Assembly (NCBI GenBank): GCA_977006965.1
Contig: OZ345371.1
Coordinates: 1,240,001-1,304,000, forward strand
Reading direction: 5' to 3'
DNA from: Phymatolithon calcareum
Lineage: Eukaryota; Rhodophyta; Florideophyceae; Hapalidiales
Length of the DNA stretch: 64,000 bases
The notes under the pieces: model-generated
Database searches by the model: none
The model's input: the letters and a program-made list of their open reading frames with translations, nothing else
What the model was told of the DNA's origin: nothing
Position numbers and translations under genes: made by a program
Shown here: in pieces, positions 21,969 through 33,168 of the stretch
Position numbering within the stretch: the stretch's first letter is position 1
Layout: every line of letters begins with the position of its first letter

Positions 21969-23300
21969 GTGCTGAGGTTGTACGCGCCAAAGAGGGCGCA
22001 GGCTTGCATGGAAGTAAGCATGTCGGTCGCGAAGTACTACGTGCCGAAGTTTCGTGGGCCCCAGGACAACTTCATGTTCTGGTCGGCCCAGATCAAGGCG
22101 ATACTCAAGGCGAAGAAGGCCTGGAACGTCGTGAAGAGTGACGCTACAGCGTCGACGGTGGAGAACGCTTCGACAGTGAGCACTGGCACACTGCCAGCAG
22201 CGGGGCCGGCGTCAAGCGCCACAGCGGTGGTAGCGGCTGTGACAACGCAGTCGCAGGAGGAGTCACGTGACGTAGCGTGCTCGGTGATACTGCAGGGACT
22301 CGGGGAGGTTCCGTTTGCAGCTGTTCTGAGGCACCAGGAGGACCCAAAGAAGATGTGGAGCGTGCTCCACGAGCGCTACGCTGCTGACAGTACATTCAAC
22401 AAGGCGAGCGTTCAGACGGCGCTCGCGCGCCTGAAGTACACTGGACAGAAAATGGACGAATACCTGTCGAAGTGGGAGAGCCTTGCCGCGCAGCTCGATG
22501 CAATGGGCGCGACCATGGACGAGAACCTCGTTATCACGATGTTCTTCGAATCATTCGGAACGCGCAAGGACTCGGATTACGGCGGCGCGATATCGGCGCT
22601 ATTGACAAAAGATGAGCTGAACTGGCCGCAGGTGTCGGCCAGAATGCTCCAGGAGCACTCGTCCGTGCGCACGGCAGGCGGCGGTCAGAGCGCGACTTCT
22701 AAGTCCGAGAAAGCTTTCCGCGTGGAGGAGAGCTCCGAGAAGAAGAAGAAGAAGATCAAGTGCTTCTACTGTAAGAAACTCGGACACAAGCAGGCGGAAT
22801 GCTGGAAGAAGAAGAAGGACAAGAAGGAGAAGAATGAGTCCGAGAAAGACGGCACGGAGGGCGGCGGTGAACGCGCGTTACTAGTCCGCATTGACAATGC
22901 CGAGGGCGTCACGGAAGCAGCGCACTTTGCTGCCGAGCACGCGTTGCTCGATTCCGGCGCGACTGCGCACATGCTGAAGTCTGACAAATGGATTTCCGAC
23001 GGCGGTGTCCCAGTCCAAACCAAAATCTCCACGGCTGGCAGCTCGAGCATCCGCGCGACCCATGAGGGCGCGGCGAACATGTGCCTTGAAGGCGGTGACA
23101 ACAACGTGCATCTGAGCCGCGTGCTATACGTACCGGCCATACGCGACAACCTACTGTCCGTCGGAGCTCTGCGAAGACGGGCACACCGTCATCTTCAACA
23201 AGTCGGGGTGCACCGTCATGAAAGGAGGGACGATGGTCGGGCGCGGAACGCGCGAAGGCGGTATGTTTGTCATACGCATGTATGGGGTGCGCGAAGATAA
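21969..23300 (+). CDS. copia-1 Gag and protease part
   Basis: The frame opens at 21969, but translation more likely starts at the ATG at 22008 or 22020 (MSVAKYYVPKFRG...), where the copia Gag pattern begins. The Gag body (FMFWSAQIKAILKAKKAW, W.VLHERYA, LARLKYTGQKMDEYLSKWE) leads to a CCHC knuckle (CFYCKKLGHKQAEC, from about residue 265) set between lysine-rich stretches. The protease active site is LLDSGATAHML (Asp about 328), followed by the usual VLYVPAIRDNLLSVGAL strand. After that the true frame moves by +1 near 23170; the remaining residues of this frame are not homologous. Gag coats the RNA and the protease matures the polyprotein. Confidence 0.9.
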   Translation: MLRLYAPKRAQACMEVSMSVAKYYVPKFRGPQDNFMFWSAQIKAILKAKKAWNVVKSDATASTVENASTVSTGTLPAAGPASSATAVVAAVTTQSQEESRDVACSVILQGLGEVPFAAVLRHQEDPKKMWSVLHERYAADSTFNKASVQTALARLKYTGQKMDEYLSKWESLAAQLDAMGATMDENLVITMFFESFGTRKDSDYGGAISALLTKDELNWPQVSARMLQEHSSVRTAGGGQSATSKSEKAFRVEESSEKKKKKIKCFYCKKLGHKQAECWKKKKDKKEKNESEKDGTEGGGERALLVRIDNAEGVTEAAHFAAEHALLDSGATAHMLKSDKWISDGGVPVQTKISTAGSSSIRATHEGAANMCLEGGDNNVHLSRVLYVPAIRDNLLSVGALRRRAHRHLQQVGVHRHERRDDGRARNARRRYVCHTHVWGARR

Positions 23301-26184
23301 GGCACTTGCCGCTCAAGAGGAGCGCGACGAAATCCTGGAGCTGTGGCACGCACGTCTAGGTCACGCAAACCGCGACACTATTCGCAAAATGGCTGTGCAT
23401 CACATCGTGCGTGGACTGGACCTCACTGTGAAGTCAATAGGCATGGAGTGCACTCCATGCATCGAAGGCACCATGACCAATGGTCCTATGCGCCTGCGCA
23501 CCCATCGTGCAACTAATCCCGGTACAGTCGTGCACACAGACGTCTCGTCAATGAGCGTGCCATCGCTAGGCGGCGCGAAATTCTTCGTGACATTCATTGA
23601 TGAAGCGTCAGGCCATGTGCGCACAGCGCACGTGCGCGCAAAGGGCGACGCAGCGTACCATCTGAAGCGCTATGTGCGCTGGGCCGAACGACAGACCGGC
23701 CGCAAAGTGAAACGCATTGTGCTCGACGGGGGTAAGGTATACCTGACGGGCACTGAGACACTCGAAGCGAAAGGTATCGATATCGACAAGAGCGCGCGGT
23801 ACACACCGCAAGAGAACGGCAAGGCCGAGCGCATGAATCGAACCATCAAAAACGCGATGCGAGCGATGCTCATTCACGCTGGTGCGCCAGCGAACTACTG
23901 GGCTGAGTGCCTGTACGCGGTATGCGATGTGCGTAACCGCATTCCACGGGCTGGACGGCGCATGACGCCAGAAGAGGAAATGACGGGCGTGAAACCATCC
24001 GTAACCCACCTACGGACGTTCGGATGCAAGGTGTGGGTGCGTGTGCCAGAGAATCTCCGCGGAGGCTTGGACCCGAAAGCCATAAATGGGGTATTGCTGC
24101 GCTGCCTTTCGTACGGAAAATACCGCGTCATGCTCGAGGAAGCACGCACAGTACAAATCTCGCGCCATTGCAAAATTTTTGAGGACAATTTCCCAATGAG
24201 GACATGGAAGGACATTGTGCGCGTGAGCTCGCAAAGCTTTACGCCTGAGTGGTGTGACTACGACGGGGACGAGGACTACATCGAGGAAGTGCCTATTGCA
24301 CCCACGGCATCAGCCGCGGACGGCGGAAGGAAAGTTATAGAGGATGCGGTTGGAACTGGCGGTGTCGAAGACACCGATGAGAACGAAATGGACGAGGCAC
24401 CAGCTGGTACTGGAAATGGTAGTACCCATGAAGACATTAATGCATCGGACGGAACCGGGCCGGAAGAGGGAAAGTCCGTGCCGCCCGCGGCAGGACCGGC
24501 ACGAACGTCAAGCCGTTCGCGGAAGCCGCCTGAGCGCTTTGGTGACTTTGTTATGCTGGCCGTCGATGACCCCGTCTCATACGAGGCTGCACTGGCGAGC
24601 GCCGAGCGCAAGCACTGGGAGGAGGCGTTGGAACGCGAGCTCACATCGATTCGCGAAAACGAGACGTGGGTTCGTGCAGCGCTTCCGCACGGCCGCAACG
24701 CCATACCGTGCAAGGTCGTGTTCAGGAAGAAGCTCGACGCTGCAGGTCAGGTTGCACGGTACAAGGCGCGCATCGTCGCCAAAGGTTACGTGCAAAAATT
24801 CGGCGTAGACTACGATGCGACGTTCGCACCCGTCGTGGAGTACGAGGTGCTACTACTTGTTCTGAGACACTACGTGCGCGTAGGCTGGCACATACATCAC
24901 GCGGACATATCGACTGCTTTTCTGAACGGAACAATCGATGGAGAGCTGTACGTGGAATGGGACAGCGATGTGTACCGCCTGAAGAAGAGTTTGTACGGCC
25001 TGAAGCAGTCTCCTCGTTTGTGGTACGAGAAGCTCAGTGCAGAACTCGAAAAGTTCGGTTTCAACAAACTAGCGACAACCCGTTGCGTGTACAAGCTGAA
25101 TGAGGGCACGGAGACAGTCATACTTATAGTCTACGTTGACGACTTGCTCATCCTAAGCGCGAGCATTGCTGCGGTTAAGGCTACGAAGGCGAAACTGCGC
25201 GCTGTGTTTAAGCTCGAGGACCTAGGCGAGCTACACTACTACCTTGGCGTGCAGTTCGAACGTCAGGGGCGCTGCATGCTGCTTACGCAGCGCTCCTACT
25301 GCGAGCGTGTGCTGGAAAAGTTCGGTATGGCAAACGCTGCATCAGCGCCGACGCCTATGATCGAGAACATTGACGCGTTGGTCGCAGGCTCTCCTAAAGA
25401 TGAGGCACAGCGCTCGGAAATGACGGCGGTGCCGTACCGCGAGGTCGTCGGCAGCCTCCTGTACCTGGCTTGTCGCACGCGTCCTGACATAGCATTTGCT
25501 GTGGGCGCGCTGTGCCGCTACGTCGCGAACCCTGGACGCGTACACTGGATTGCTGCGAAGCGTGTGCTTCGTTACTTGCGTGGAACGACGTCGCGCGGTG
25601 TCTACATTGGAGCGCTGGACGGCGCCGTAAGCACAGCGGAGAAAATGGGGAAGCAAATTGGCGGTGCGGCGCCTGGTATGCACGGGAATGTACGCGGAAA
25701 GGCGGAGCTATCTGCGTACAGCGATAGCGACTGGGCAGGCGACAAGTCCGACCGAAAGTCGACGGGCGCGTACACCATTACTCTGAACGGAGGAATTGTG
25801 AACTGGAGGTCGTACAAGCAAAGCTGCGTCGCGGCTTCCACTACAGAAGCCGAGTACATCGCGCTGGCGGAGTGCGTGCGCGAGGTGCAATACGCGCGGC
25901 GCATACTCGCGGAGCTGGGCGAAAAATTGGACGCGACCAAGGTAATGGAGGACAACCAGGCGTGCATTACGTGGACAAAGGAGGACTGCAAGCGGACGAA
26001 GCACGTGGACGTGCGCTACCATGTCACGCGCGAAGCCATAGAGCGCGGCGACGTACGTGTCGAGTACTGTCCATCCGCGAAAATGGTAGCCGACGCTTTA
26101 ACGAAGCCGCTCGGTCCGCAGAAGTTCGAGATCTTGGTGGGCATGATGCCCATGGGAGACAACAAGGCGGTAACCAAGAAATGA
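23172..26184 (+). CDS. copia-1 Pol: integrase, reverse transcriptase, RNase H
   Basis: Homology in this frame begins at about 23172 (EDGHTVIFNKSGC); the first ATG in frame is at 23218. The order is: a GAG_pre-integrase HHCC segment (LWHARLGHANRDTIRKM...CTPCIEG); an integrase core with Asp in HTDVSSM, Asp in VLDGG and Glu in NGKAERMNR; reverse transcriptase (KARIVAKGYVQ, DISTAFLNG, LYGLKQSPRLWY, catalytic YVDDLL about 639 residues after 23218); then RNase H (YSDSDWAGDKSDRKSTGAY, STTEAEYIAL, KHVDVRYH, VADALTKPLG). Every catalytic motif is intact. It is expressed as a fusion with Gag in relatives, which here would need a frameshift. Confidence 0.92.
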
Positions 26185-26210
26185 GACGGACTCGTCTCGT
26201 CGAGGCGGAG

Positions 26211-26597
26211 TGTTGAGATCAGGCGACTTGCCGAGTCCGGTATTGAGGAGGATCTCGACGTGCTGGCGCTATGCCAGAAAGAGCGACGATTGTAGCGTCG
26301 CACTGTGTGATTTGAATGCTTGTAGTGGTACTGTAATGATCTTTGGTTCCTCTCTCGAGATAGAAGCCGTGGTCGGCGAGCGACAAGGTCGGCACGGTAG
26401 TGAGGAGAACTAGTCTGTGTTTCTGGTGATCTGCATCGTTTCTGTGGGCCAAGCACCAAAAAGGTGCATCTAGTAGCCGTTTGAGGAGGCCTCGTGCAGG
26501 GCGAGGCATTAGGTATTTAAGATGTGCTTGTGCTAGGTGAACGTAAAATGGATAAGCACACCTTCCGCTTGACAACCACTGCATAACTAGTCTAACA
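26211..26597 (+). repeat. copia-1 right LTR
   Basis: It appears base-for-base the same as 21521-21907. The purine stretch GAGGCGGAG just before it is a weak polypurine tract. TSD AGTCT follows. Confidence 0.95.
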
Positions 26598-26602
26598 AGT
26601 CT

Positions 26603-27631
26603 TTCGCAGCTGCAGTCTTCTTTTACGACAACGTCCCATCTGCTTCTCAGGAGGAGTATAACCGATGCAGTCTTGAAACTAAAAAGCCATGGAGTTGTTT
26701 TCACTTTCTTCCTGTCTTCGTATCCTTTCACATGGAAATTCTTAGCAGATGCTTCCGTGGCGCCTGCCCCCATCTGAAGAGAACAAGAATAATCTGCAAA
26801 TTTGTCGCATGCCTCCGTCCGCGCCTTTTGCTTCACGGTAACACAACTCCAACTGACCTTTCCCGTCGTGTTTCCAGTACCATAGCAAAAGCGGAAGAGC
26901 TCCACGCCTGGTACGCATTCATTTCGACGACATTTCAGAGCCCATCTCAGAGACTTAGCTCGGCTACATTGCCCGAACTCACGTCAGAGCAATGGTGAAT
27001 GATACTGAGACGAACACTAACAATTGCACCTTCCTTTTACGCTGAAATTGGCTGTACACTCACGGGCAGAGAAAGTCGGATGTCTACAGGCGCGTTCACC
27101 GTCGCGGATACAGCGTTCACTTAATAGACAACCAAAATGGTTGATAGGGGGATGGTTTGAAGAATCTTCTCTTCCAAATGGATCGTAGCACCGATGATTG
27201 GTGCTAGCGCCCAACCCGGGGTTAGCCGCTCGTCTTATGAACGTGAGCAGAGGATAAGCGGTGCCTCTTGATTTCATCTTTGCTCACGTTTGCACATTTT
27301 TATGTTAAAATAGTTCAGAGATAGAAACTTTCGTATAAGTTCCTCTCCACTTACAGTGAAGAGCAAATGCCACTCGAGAATGCATTCGTCATTTCGTTTT
27401 CGTATTGAAAGCAACAGTTTGCAGTGGGATTGGCCCTACCCGTTGCGTTTTTTCTGGCGAGGAGGACATTCATAGATGTTTCAAGGCTACAATTGGACAT
27501 TTTGTACTGTCCATGTGTCTACTCATTCAGCGTCTGCAAATGTTGACAACTTTCTGGTCTTGCGAGGGAGAATGTTCATGAGGCAATTTTGTCCCAGTTG
27601 AGAGGGGGGGATCCGGACTCAATGCATAACC
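26603..27631. other. Spacer after copia-1
   Basis: This is continuous with the sequence left of copia-1 before insertion. Several short open frames occur, none recognised. The last part adjoins a dispersed-repeat copy. Confidence 0.3.
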
Positions 27632-27925
27632 GTCGAGTTCGAATGTTTGTTAAGAAGAAGAGGAAAGTTAGATTTTTATTTAATAGTTACCACGCATCTG
27701 CTGACGCTTGGGGGAATTTTCCTAGTGCCAAGAGATTTTGGCTGGATTCTGTCGGAAGAAGAGTTTCTTTTTTGTTGGTGTAACACGATTCATTAGGGTA
27801 CAAAAACCCATCTCTGGTCTCCTTCGGGACCTTGACGGGAAAAATTACTCCCCTGTCCTGTGGCACGCTGTGATTTCAGGTTGTGAACAGTCCTTACTTG
27901 TCCACAGCCTGAAACATGGTTAGGA
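27632..27925 (+). repeat. Dispersed repeat, copy 1 (ASADAWGNF family)
   Basis: It shares most of its length with 45593-45845, including CGCATCTGCTGACGCTTGGG, CAAGAG.TTTTGG..GGATTCTG, CTTCGGGACCT and GCTGTGATTTCAG, ending together at GAAACATGGTTAGGAG. In one frame both encode ASADAWGNFPS.KRFW.DSV; this copy has a frame break and an insertion after the first half. A shorter piece lies at 34890-34985 on the minus strand. The source element is unknown. Confidence 0.7.
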
Positions 27926-28218
27926 GCTCGTCGATCGAATGTTTGTTAAGCTTTGTCCAAGTCACGTGCAATTTGAGCCCCAGTTTTCCAAAGCGCAGCC
28001 TGCAGCTGTATTTTTTCTCCAATGTTCCTTATACCTCTGAGGTTCCAAATCAGAAATAACCGACATGGGCTGAAAAGCCTAGACTACCCTCAACATGACG
28101 TCAGGTAGAGGGCGTACGGATCTCTTGAGCCACGTGCACCTTGCCCAGATCACAAAATTCGTAACAAACTTTTACTGCACTGACCACCCAAGCCTCAATG
28201 AAAACGAATAAATAGACC
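27926..28218. other. 3' flank of the FBPase gene
   Basis: No gene. It presumably holds the FBPase 3' untranslated region on the minus strand. Confidence 0.35.
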
Positions 28219-29418
28219 TCACTTCCCGTCTGCCTCCTTGTACATATTAACAAGGTCCTGCACGTCATCTTTGCTACCGATGATGAGCGGCATGCGCTGA
28301 TGCACCGCGTCAGGAATGATATCCATAACCCTCATCCTCCCTGTGGTCGCCATTCCGCCTGCCTGCTCAACAAGGAAAGACATTGGCGCGCACTCGTACA
28401 AAAGCCTTAGTTTTCCGCTAGGATTCTTCGCATCCCCTGGATATCCAAAAACACCACCATACAAAATGGTGCGATGAACATCTGCAACCAGCGACCCGAT
28501 ATACCTGCTAGAGAAAGTCTCCTTGCTCGGTCCTGTGCCCGTCTTCAACTTGTCGACATATTCGCGTAGAACTGGATCCCATTGCGGCGAGTTTGCCTCA
28601 TTAAAGGAGTAAATCTTCCCACGTTTCGGAATCGTCATATTCGGATGCGTGAGGATGAACTCGCCAATCTGCGGATCGAGCGTAAAGCCGTTCACGCCAT
28701 TTCCGGTAGTAAGCACCATCATACACGAACTGGAATACATACAATATCCAGCGGCCACCAAATTAGCGCCTGGTTGCATGGTGTTGTACAAACATGTCAA
28801 TTCCGTCTCATCGATCTTGCTCTCCCAGTCACTGGCGAGACAACCGGTATTCTGAGAGAAGATTCCGAATATAGTTCCGGTTGCAATGCCGGCATCGATG
28901 TTGCTACTGCCATCAAGAGGGTCGAATACGGCGACATAATTTCCTGAATAAACCTCATCTACCATCACGGGTTCGTCTTCCTCCTCGCTGGCAATGACTC
29001 CCATTTTGCCGGAATAGCGGAGCGCATTCTTCAACACCTCGTTCGAGAGTACATCGAGCTTCTTCTGCTCCTCGCCCTGAACGTTCACGCTACCGCCGCC
29101 ATCCTCGAGACCGGTAAGATTTGTGATGCCGGCGCGCTGCACGAGAGAGCAAATCTTCTTGCAGCCAAGTTGAATGCTGGACATGAGACTTTGCATGTCC
29201 TGCATATGCTCCAGGTCGATGTTTTCCATCGCGCTCTGGATCATGTAACGAGTCAAAGTCATTGGCGACGTGTCGCTGTCGACCAGTGGCGGAGCTATGA
29301 CCATCTGTGTCGTCGTTCGCGTCGGAATGGTTCGCGAAGAGCGCCTGGTGACGCATAAGTCTGGGGCACGAGCGCCGAGGCGCGTGCCGCCCACAAACGG
29401 TACGAATGCTGGGCCCAT
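28219..29418 (-). CDS. FBP: Fructose-1,6-bisphosphatase, plastid isoform
   Basis: It hydrolyses fructose-1,6-bisphosphate to fructose-6-phosphate in the Calvin cycle. The frame extends upstream to an ATG at 29541, but I prefer the ATG at 29418: it starts MGPAFVPFVGG, the Phe-containing beginning typical of red-algal plastid transit peptides, followed by an Arg/Ser/Thr-rich stretch. This gives 399 residues, the usual length for precursors. Motifs (numbered from 29418): metal/phosphate loop FDPLDGSSNIDAG (about 165-177), the active-site signature GKLRLLYE (about 335-342), and the conserved CMYSSS. Between the two halves is a loop, NTGCLASDWESKIDETELTC, with two Cys (about 193 and 209) where land-plant plastid FBPase has its thioredoxin-controlled disulfide. 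The third plant Cys (NVCQPG) is Met here (NTMQPG). No intron is needed. Confidence 0.93.
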   Translation of the reverse strand: MGPAFVPFVGGTRLGARAPDLCVTRRSSRTIPTRTTTQMVIAPPLVDSDTSPMTLTRYMIQSAMENIDLEHMQDMQSLMSSIQLGCKKICSLVQRAGITNLTGLEDGGGSVNVQGEEQKKLDVLSNEVLKNALRYSGKMGVIASEEEDEPVMVDEVYSGNYVAVFDPLDGSSNIDAGIATGTIFGIFSQNTGCLASDWESKIDETELTCLYNTMQPGANLVAAGYCMYSSSCMMVLTTGNGVNGFTLDPQIGEFILTHPNMTIPKRGKIYSFNEANSPQWDPVLREYVDKLKTGTGPSKETFSSRYIGSLVADVHRTILYGGVFGYPGDAKNPSGKLRLLYECAPMSFLVEQAGGMATTGRMRVMDIIPDAVHQRMPLIIGSKDDVQDLVNMYKEADGK

Positions 29419-29541
29419 TTCGATCTGCGGACTTCTGCAGGCTGCGGAAGGTCGAGAGCAGAAGTCTTCCAGGAAAGAAACAGAGGAATTACGGTGCGGA
29501 GTGATGCGCGCAGATTGGAGCAAACCTACTGCATCTCCCAA

Positions 29542-30845
29542 AGATCGAGGTATGATAGAGATCGCTGAGATTTCTGTGGCTCACAGTGCAGTGGCGATGC
29601 AGACACGAACAGTTCGATTAAACCAATGGTAATGCGGAAAAGAGCTGAGAGGCGTGCTTGGCATGAATACATTGGGTAATCTTGGGTTGTGCAAAACGGT
29701 GATGCAAATGAGGTCACCTCTGGCCACATGCAGAGCGTCTTGAATGGGTGCACGGTGCGATCGTTGCGCCGTCGCCAAAAGCGGCCCTGAGATCTAGGCA
29801 CAAGTTTTCTCTTCTTTCGATTCGATGAGCACCCTCTTAAACTTTTATCTCTTGTCCTCCTTGGAGACAAAAGAACATCATATATGCTTCTATTCGGTGC
29901 AATCCGATTTGAGTTTTTTGCTTTCGCTTGCCCAGTGCAAGCGATCTTGCTTGAAGTTACAGATGCACTTTTAGTCATTCTTTCATTCATTCTTTCTTTC
30001 TTTATTGCGGAAAGATCGCTCACACAGAAGGTGAGCGACTTAAGCTAACATGTTCGAACAAGTTCTTGGGGAATCTCGTTGTTCAGTCATACTACGTGGC
30101 AGCGAAACCCATGTGACGTTCTAGTCATTCGTTCTCCATGCCCATGAGCACCCCTTACATCTTGACGTATTTGAGGGAGGGATCAAACTAGCTATCATTT
30201 GCATTTGCTATGTCATCCATGAACTCGCAACAGTCGCCGGCGTGTTGTGACCCTCAAGCTGATCCACCCCAGATTGATCCTGCAGTGCACATCAGAGGTA
30301 AAATTAAAATACAGTATGCTATTCTGCTACCCTTTTCTGTGGTACATCAGTTTGAACAGCAGCAACCGAAATGTCGCGCACCGCAGAACATAAATGTGCT
30401 GCTGTCCAACATACGAAAGCTGGATTTCCGACAAGAGAAAACACTTCTGTAAGGATTTCAGAAAGTCTCCAATGGGATGCTCATGTAGAAAAAAGTCACC
30501 AATGGCAATTCTAATATCTTGAACTTAATAATTTCATGACGAATAGTGGTTATGCTTGCTCCAAAACCTTTTGCTAAAAGTAACCATGAGCAGCACCCCA
30601 ATTTCAAACTTCCTGCTCAACAAGCACGCGGAACCGACAAATAATTCACATTAGTTTACCAACGCTCCTTCAGTTAGTCCCCTGCCTCCACTCAGCGCTG
30701 CTCGTCATTTGACCCCATCCGACAGACAATTAAGAAGAGCCCTCGAAAAGCCACTCTTGTCGGAATTCGACAGGATCCCCGCCCGCTTGTCCCGCGCATC
30801 TCACGCTTCCAACCCGAGACTTACTCTCCGCTCGAATCCCGCGGG
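29542..30845. other. Spacer between FBPase and SYS1
   Basis: The first part is the FBPase promoter region. Nothing else is recognised. A short open frame (30210-30452 +) has no family resemblance. Confidence 0.35.
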
Positions 30846-31501
30846 TCACATATCATCCTCATCTTCCTGGCCGCATCCGGCTTCAACGTCCTGTTCTCGT
30901 CCGGCAAGCGCAATTTCTCTAAGTTCAATGCGCCTAGAAAGCATCTCGCACATCACCGTCATAGCCGCCATACAAGCCAGATTAAGCAACCACCACATAA
31001 TCGACGTAGGAATTCCTCCGTACAGCGTGCAGCAAACGAGATGAAAGATGAACATGGTGGTGGCAAAGTCGAGCGCGCGACGCGCGCGTCCCACAATGGC
31101 CACGAATGCAAACGACCCGCACAACACGAAAGAAACCGAGAAGGACACCGCAGCCACCAGCCCCGGAGACCGGCGCAATGAGAGCGCGCGGTGGGACAGC
31201 ATCTGGTCGAGGATGAGCGGCCCCGTTCGTGCGAGTGAGTATATAGACGCTACGCCTAGCGTGTGGTTCAGTACGAATAGTAATGCCGCCTGCAAAGAGA
31301 AACGTGGGAAATTGTGTCAGTGATGAATGCGGATGAGATGCGCGGAGTTTGGGATGAGAGACGTACAAAGGTAGTGTAGAAGAACATGTGGATTGCCAGG
31401 ATTTGAGTTAGGATTTTCCACGGCTGGAATGTTTCGCGGCCGTAAAAAGAACCTCCTGAACCGCTCACACTTCCGATAGCGCCCGCGCTACCGCGACCCA
31501 T
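30846..31501 (-). CDS. SYS1: SYS1 homologue, Golgi membrane protein (two exons)
   Basis: Exon 1 is 31501-31367 (45 codons), the intron 31290-31366 (77 bases, GTACGT...TTGCAG, phase 0), exon 2 31289-30846. The joined protein has 192 residues and four hydrophobic segments. Exon 1 gives FYGRETFQPWKILTQILAIHMFFYTTF. Exon 2 carries LILDQML, then LDFATTMFIFHLVCC, IPTSIMWWLLN and MCEMLSRRIELREI, the conserved C-terminal half of SYS1. In yeast and animals SYS1 anchors the Arl3/ARFRP1 GTPase at the trans-Golgi and so recruits Arl1 and golgins. The C-tail after the last helix is acidic and longer than usual. It is the only clearly intron-containing gene in the window. Confidence 0.88.
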
Positions 31502-32535
31502 GGTGGTCGCTGGTGTTAGTCGTAGTCGCTTTTGAGAGTGTCTGTCTGCACAAAGCTAAGAGCTCAAAGGAAGTTTACCATGGAAAACAAACAGCAAGGT
31601 GGGATTGCTCTGCTGTCATTAATGTACAGGTCGCTACATGCGCATCACGTTGATTGGATGGAACCTGACTATCGAAATATTTTCAGGGAATTCGTTGATT
31701 TATTATTTTAAACCCCAAACCCCAATTTGAGAAATTTCTGCTTCTCGCTACTGTACCTTCCATAGCCAACAATCTCTTCCGTACTATTGCAGGATCTCAT
31801 TATGTCAAGTTACTTACGCAACGAGGGCTCAAGAGCCGTTTAATCGGCCCACAGTCAGTCTGGGAAAAGAGCAGACTGGGGAATAAAGTACCCCGCAACA
31901 GGTCGGCGGGATCATAGCCTCAGTGTTTTCCAATGATCAAACCTTGACTTACTAGAGACAAGGACCTTGAAAGGTTGTCTTGGCGCTCACAAACTCATTA
32001 GAATCGAGATGCGAGAGACGATTGCCCAAACAATTGCAATTATCATCGGAGTGGCGACCACTAGATTTTCGGTCGCGAGCTGTCATGGCTATATGCCCAA
32101 CGCATTTTCGCTTAGACGAAAGTCTGTAGCGCTGCATGCTTGGCTTTTTGCTACTGTTTCTGGGAGAGCAAGCTCAGCGATTTGTTGTCGTGAAGAGCCA
32201 TTGATTGTCATGCACTTTACTTTCTGCGAGGCACAAGAAAAAGAACCTCAGTATGTTTCCACACTCCTCGAATGCTACAACGGGCAGCGCAACGAATTTA
32301 ATCCATCCTGAATTTCACAGGAATCAAAACAATGAACCCAAGAGACGAGCAGGCAAGAACCGGTTCTTGTCGACGTATCTCCCCATCGTCTGTTGTGCTT
32401 TTCGAATTTAAGTTGCCGGGAATTTAAAGATATGCATAATATGTATACGCTTAAATTGAGATCAAAGAGTCAAACTGAAAAATCTTATAAAGCCGCCAGA
32501 GCGGGGCAGATTCCCAAGCTTTAGAGAACAGAGAA
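31502..32535. other. Spacer with possible promoter of the downstream gene
   Basis: No protein is recognised. A TATA-like TATAA lies at 32486-32490, about 46 bases before the ATG of the next plus-strand gene, which suggests a promoter. Confidence 0.35.
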
Positions 32536-33168
32536 ATGTCCAGTGGGACGACTCTGGGTTTCGCTAAGTCGTTGAACAACTTCGGGGCCTCTGTTCTGGT
32601 CTGTAATATGGAAAAGGGCAGCCCGGAAACAGGACAGCTTCCTCCCAAAGGCACTAATTCTCCGAGCGACGTTTGTCTATCGCGCAGTGGACAAACGAAC
32701 AGTGTCTCCTTGACTCCAGTATGTACACACGGTCTTGATTCTGAAATACGCTCTGCAAATTATCCAACTTATTCCAGGGCTGGAGTCCGATACTTTCCAT
32801 TGGACGGCTATGTGCCGTATCAGGAAACGGGCTGGCACAAAGCCGTAGATCAACAAAACATTGAATTGTTGCTGAAGCACGCAATCTGCGCTCCCGAAGC
32901 CCGCACTAGCCGAAGGAATGGTTTATGTGCCTTGAACGATGAAGACTATCAATGCCCGTTTCTGAACGCAGAGGATAAGTTGGAGGGAAAAGAGAACATG
33001 TTAGCTGTGTTCAACAACCTAAAAGGTATCGCTGAGGGACGGGAAGAAGACCAGCGAATTGGGGACGATAGAAGCCAACAGACGGGGGTGAATAATGCTG
33101 CCTTTGTGAAACAGTCCTCGTGTACAGGGAGAATAGGAAAGAACTTAGACGTCGATGAACTTTGCTAA
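32536..33168 (+). CDS. Hypothetical protein, 210 residues
   Basis: I do not recognise this protein. It is a single open frame with an ordinary soluble composition, no signal peptide and no membrane helix. It has eight or nine Cys, and a charged middle (ALNDEDYQCPFLNAEDKLEGKE). A TATA-like box sits about 46 bases upstream. The opposite strand is also open in places, so coding is likely but not certain. Confidence 0.45.
   Translation: MSSGTTLGFAKSLNNFGASVLVCNMEKGSPETGQLPPKGTNSPSDVCLSRSGQTNSVSLTPVCTHGLDSEIRSANYPTYSRAGVRYFPLDGYVPYQETGWHKAVDQQNIELLLKHAICAPEARTSRRNGLCALNDEDYQCPFLNAEDKLEGKENMLAVFNNLKGIAEGREEDQRIGDDRSQQTGVNNAAFVKQSSCTGRIGKNLDVDELC

Larger units (their letters stand above)
21521..26597 (+). 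mobile_element. Ty1/copia retrotransposon, copia-1, nearly intact
   Basis: Two 387-bp LTRs (21521-21907, 26211-26597) begin TGTTGAGATC and end CTAACA. I could find no difference between them, so insertion is very recent. The 5-bp duplication AGTCT lies at 21516-21520 and 26598-26602. A primer site follows the left LTR. The internal region encodes Gag, protease, integrase, reverse transcriptase and RNase H in copia order, in two long frames with a single break. The coding part is clearly more GC-rich than the flanks. Confidence 0.96.

Noticed and set aside
26016-26905. Minus-strand frames at 26016-26459 and 26219-26905, and their twins at 21503-21894 and 51998-52369
   Set aside because: They lie within the copia-1 LTRs and recur only because the LTR recurs.
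29419-29541. ATG at 29541 as the FBPase start
   Set aside because: The 41 extra residues do not look like a plastid targeting start; MGPAFVPF at 29418 does. Not excluded.
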